Positions 61,701 through 64,000 of a DNA stretch of 64,000 bases are shown here, in pieces. Both the position numbers and the translations under genes were made by a program. Position 1 is the stretch's first letter, and each line of letters starts with the position of its first letter. The stretch is taken from the NCBI GenBank assembly GCA_034440615.1, contig JAOTOM010005146.1:17501-81500 (forward strand). Reading direction: 5' to 3'. Under the pieces are notes generated by a model. It had not been told where the DNA came from and ran no database searches. It was given only the letters and a program-made list of their open reading frames with translations. Origin of the DNA: Ashinkailepas kermadecensis (Eukaryota; Arthropoda; Thecostraca; Neolepadidae).

Positions 61701-64000
61701 CGCTGTCGCGATACGGGCATGAATCGCGGAGGTTTGGGCCCCTCCTAGAAGACCAGGAGTGCCAGCCGGCCGCTGCGTTCCACTACAGGTTTCGCCTGCC
61801 CTGCCTGGAGAAGCATGATGCCTGATGCATGAAGCACAGCCAGCTCAGCAGGATAATGAAGGCCATGGAGACAGGCGTGGAGACAGCCCTGAGGGCTGAG
61901 AGAGGCCAGTGAGGAGGGCAGCAGCACCACCAGCAATGAGAATGGGAAAGATGACTTCTTCATCAGCATCACTCAGCTCTAGGATAATTGGAACTACAGG
62001 TCACTGAAGTCCAAGGCACATAACTTGGTGAAGCCCTAGCTGGAGGCCGGCTCGAAGGCGCCTGACTGACGTCGCCTTCTTGGGTGAGCAAGTGTTGATC
62101 GACCTGTTCATCAAGTACAGCACAGCCATCCCATCCAGTGCTGCAGTCAAGCGCCTGTTCTCCATAGGCCAGGACACCTCGAGGGTCAAGGGAGCCACCC
62201 TGTCAGATGTCAACTTTGAGAGACTGATGTTCGTGAAGGACAACCAGCATTACATCGAGGGGATAGGAAAGGAACAGGAGGCTATTCTAGGGCAAATGCA
62301 TTCATTCGGTTATTTAAGTTATTTTTCATGTGTAGTTTTAGTTCTTAATATTTTCAATTAGTTTTATGCTTCTTTTACTGCAAATAAACAATATGCTGAA
62401 TGTTAACTAATGTTTCATTTCATTGGCTCCCTTAATTATGAAGGTACACATCGATTGCCATCTAATCTTCACATGCTGTACGTTTTTGGAAAGCGCAATG
62501 TCTCAGCTACGACATACTTAACTTCCAGCTCTCTAGGCCTGTTTTGAATGGTTTTACAGCCAACAAACGAAACAGAAACTAAATGCATGTAACAATGGTT
62601 AGGTGTTAGCGGTTATTGTCAGCTTCCGCTATTTTTTTTAGCCGTTCATCGGCTTAGCGTGATCGAAGTTAACTTTTGAGTTAGCGGATTAGCGGTTATC
62701 GAAGCTAACTTTTCGGTTAGCTGTGCCCACCAGTGGATATGTATCTATTGGAGGGAAAGGTAGGCGGACTCCACGGTCATTACTGGTAGCGTGCGTGGTG
62801 GCTATATCGGCAGCTTCATTTCCAGCAAGGCCAATATGGCTGGGGATCTGGCAGAATACGATATTTTTGTCGTTAGCAGTTAGGGATATGACTAGACAGG
62901 GATATGAGTAGAATCCTGTGCACAAGCCTATTATCTGGGTTGAAAGACTTCATTGCTTAAATAATGCTCAAGGAGTCAGTGAAAACCACATGATTTGTGG
63001 ACTGGTCATCCTGGACACAATAGAGAGCTTACAAAATGGAATATAGTTCAGCAGTAAAAATCGACGCCTGCTTCGGTAAACAGAAGTATCCAATACCGCG
63101 TCCATCGACGCACGCGCATCCCACGCCGGAAGGGGCTTGGAGCCGTCTTTGTATATGCGAGAGAACTCACGACACTCTTGTGGTTTTTTTTTTCTAACGC
63201 CAGCATGCGAAATTCATCGGGGTTTACGTTCCCCTTTTTTAATAGGACAAAGTAAGGTTAGTCTGCACTGCAGTGCAGACTAACCTTTGTTGACAGGTTG
63301 TCCCATGGGACAACCTGTCAAGGGGGAATGCTCGGAGTGACAGCGCGTGCCACAGCAATTTTGTGATGGTAAATACTATGCACTACATTTTCTTCTGGTA
63401 TTCTCTTCTTTTCAGAATGCTAAACTCTGACAACAGAAGTTGAAGCTGATAATCCAGCCTTGGGCCTGGATCACGAGCACTGTATTGCACCCGAAGTCCG
63501 AAATACGCCATGCTGAGCACAACCGGACCAAGACAGGTCTTGTTCTTTTCACAACATGTTTCGAGGTCACAGACTTCCAGTGCCGGCCGTTTTCCGTATC
63601 ATGAATTGCATCAGCAGACCAATTATCGGACAGATAACGGCACCCGACTGTGCGTCGGCAGCGTCAAGGTGTATTTCATCATCCACACCATTGCATCATC
63701 CCATGGCAGAGGTGAGCAACGACCATTGAAGACATCGATGGGAGGCTCCACAACAGGTTCCATGTGGAACATGCGCAACACCACCACAAATTAGTCGTCA
63801 TGATTCAAGCAAACAAGGTCACTTCTCAAGTGAGAACACGATGTCTCTAGAATCGGTGATGAAGAACAAAATGATGTCAAGCACATCTGAGTGACTGCTC
63901 TACTTACCTGCCTGAACATGATCTTGTTCAATGGAAAGGTGATGGAGATGTTGATGAATGCTGCACCCCAGCCACACAGGAACTCATTCCTGGTGGCTAC
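58728..64000 (-). CDS. SLC25A51: SLC25A51-like mitochondrial NAD+ carrier, 5'-incomplete
   Basis: Inner-membrane mitochondrial carrier; the closest family I recognise is SLC25A51/52, which imports NAD+ into the matrix. Exons (minus): 63908 to beyond 64000, 60373-60496 and 58728-59329. Phases join as 0 and 1 without error, giving 272 codons in the window. Exon 1 reads EFLCGWGAAFINISITFPLN then KIMFRQ, with the first-repeat PLNKIMFRQ motif that, as in SLC25A51, lacks the usual acidic residue. Exon 2: MLHGVGAWSALGQLRSEG then FLYRGILPPLFQKTVSVSLM. Exon 3: GATEALLTPFERVQVLMQD, AEYYRGLVPILVRNGASNVL, FFGLRERLK, VMYPLNVVKTHMQS and SLISWGIINSTYEMLKGYLE before the stop. The N-terminal residues lie beyond the right edge. 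Intron 1 holds acceptor-derived tandem repeats, SINEs and hAT debris. Confidence 0.92.
59713..59865 (-). mobile_element. tRNA-headed SINE with body A but a different head
   Basis: On the minus strand the head is GTAGTGTAGTGCTAAGGTGC with B box GGGTTCCAGTCCC. The body (TTGCTACTCTTTGCCCGTGA, CAGTCGACTCGTCGTAAAGC) and the tail CAATAACCACCACCAC match the body-A SINEs. The head differs from the GACGAGTGGTCTAGG head of the other copies. Confidence 0.75.
59866..60372 (-). other. SLC25A51-like intron 2, remainder
   Basis: No further feature recognised. Confidence 0.5.
60497..60850 (-). repeat. 70-bp repeats made of the SLC25A51-like exon 2 acceptor and start
   Basis: Read on the minus strand, the true exon starts CTACAG|ATGTTGCATGGTGT, then CGGTGCGTGGTCGGCTCTGG, GACAGCTG. 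The same block recurs four times upstream at about 70-bp steps, with acceptor positions near 60567, 60703, 60772 and 60838. The nearest copy keeps CTACAG|ATGTTGCACGGTGT but then reads CAGCTGTAG, a stop. The others are CTACAA or CTACGG at the acceptor. A block of about 60 bp with TTGATTATTTGGCTTTAAGG interrupts the array at about 60573-60632. Confidence 0.92.
60851..61214 (-). other. SLC25A51-like intron 1, no feature
   Basis: Nothing recognised between the exon-derived repeats and the SINE. Confidence 0.45.
61215..61378 (+). mobile_element. tRNA-headed SINE, body type A, recent insertion
   Basis: Head GGACGAGTGGTCTAGGGGTA, B box GGTTCGAATCT, and the same body as the copy at 25902. It is nearly identical to that copy. 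It is flanked by a perfect 12-bp duplication AACGTAAATGAG (61203-61214 and 61379-61390), showing a recent insertion. Confidence 0.9.
61391..62735 (+). mobile_element. Deleted hAT transposon remnant
   Basis: Coding scraps on the plus strand: LLEDQECQPAAAFHYRFRL with PCLEKHDA at about 61738-61815, and IKYSTAIPSSAAVKRLFSIG with TLSDVNFERLMFVKDN at about 62110-62240. These are the penultimate and dimerisation parts of a hAT transposase, with VKRLFS in place of VERLFS. Both flanks (61391-61530 and 62605-62730) are filled with TTAGCGG/GCTAA motifs, as in hAT subterminal regions. Most of the transposase is missing, so it is non-autonomous. The exact ends are uncertain; the right end is near GGTTAGCTGTGCCCAC. 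Confidence 0.7.
62737..63165 (-). pseudogene. Decayed RNase H domain of a non-LTR retrotransposon
   Basis: Minus strand: IYKDGSKPLP at about 63142-63157, the YTDGSK-type first motif. It is followed, through several stops and shifts, by FTAELYSI near 63045, an eroded IMWFSLTP in place of the VFTDS motif, and finally IVFCQIPSHIGLAGNEAADI at about 62800-62870, the characteristic PSHxGxxGNExAD end. This is the RNase H found in Jockey/I/R1-type LINEs, a different lineage from the CR1 copy at 16-20 kb. The hAT remnant abuts it. Confidence 0.7.
63254..63287. repeat. Perfect 34-bp palindrome
   Basis: AAGGTTAGTCTGCACTG followed immediately by its exact reverse complement, with no spacer. It is two bases away from a second perfect palindrome. 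Confidence 0.97.
63290..63321. repeat. Perfect 32-bp palindrome
   Basis: TTGACAGGTTGTCCCA followed directly by its exact reverse complement. Its sequence is unrelated to the neighbouring 34-bp palindrome. Confidence 0.97.

Larger units (their letters stand above)
63166..63907 (-). other. SLC25A51-like intron 1, right part
   Basis: Apart from the two palindromes at 63254-63321, nothing is recognised. The plus frame 63510-63794 has no known domain. Confidence 0.5.

Overview
The window is nuclear DNA of an animal, most likely an arthropod. It carries GT-AG introned genes for a histone-binding WD40 protein, a mitochondrial tryptophanyl-tRNA synthetase and a mitochondrial SLC25 carrier. These sit in a sea of transposon remains, tRNA-headed SINEs and minisatellites. 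AACCTAACC/TTAGGT-rich dispersed repeats and the mobile-element types (CR1 LINE, hAT, Tc1, piggyBac-like MITE) fit an arthropod, possibly a crustacean or chelicerate. The species cannot be fixed from the sequence. Most long ORFs are translations of tandem repeats whose period is a multiple of three and are not genes.

Layout. 1-560: degenerate minisatellite. 1457-9975 (minus): complete RBBP4/Caf1-55 gene, six coding exons, 427 aa. 10.3-16.1 kb: intergenic repeats, SINEs and a TA-flanked DNA element. 16.3-20.7 kb: a broken CR1-like LINE with an SGNH-esterase ORF1 and an endonuclease/reverse-transcriptase ORF2. 23268-34543 (plus): WARS2, four exons seen, first exon(s) not found. Its introns hold two large minisatellites. 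34.9-36.1 kb: foldback element and degenerate repeats. 37.8-40.2 kb (minus): a hAT/ZNF862-like transposase gene with one frameshift and an in-frame 39-bp repeat. 40970-45303: an apparently intact hAT transposon with an eight-exon, 777-aa transposase and a nested piggyBac-type MITE. 47.5-48.4 kb: short tandem repeats. 50.5-53.2 kb: 54-bp minisatellite grown from the 3' end of a Tc1-like transposase. 57.1-58.5 kb: 30-bp minisatellite. 58728 to beyond 64000 (minus): SLC25A51-like mitochondrial NAD+ carrier, three exons seen, running off the right edge.

The most striking pattern is that several minisatellites are built from exon edges. In WARS2, a 44-bp unit made of the last 28 nt of an exon plus its splice donor is repeated about 26 more times downstream. 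A 63-bp unit resembling the splice acceptor and first codons of a later WARS2 exon is repeated about 60 times in front of that exon, in its reading frame. In the SLC25A51-like gene, a 70-bp unit containing the acceptor and start of exon 2 is repeated in front of it. A piece of another WARS2 exon is copied just ahead of that exon's acceptor, and the 54-bp array repeats the end of a transposase gene. This looks like repeated local tandem amplification seeded at exon boundaries, producing arrays of decoy or alternative splice sites. That interpretation is inference; the sequence matches are directly visible.
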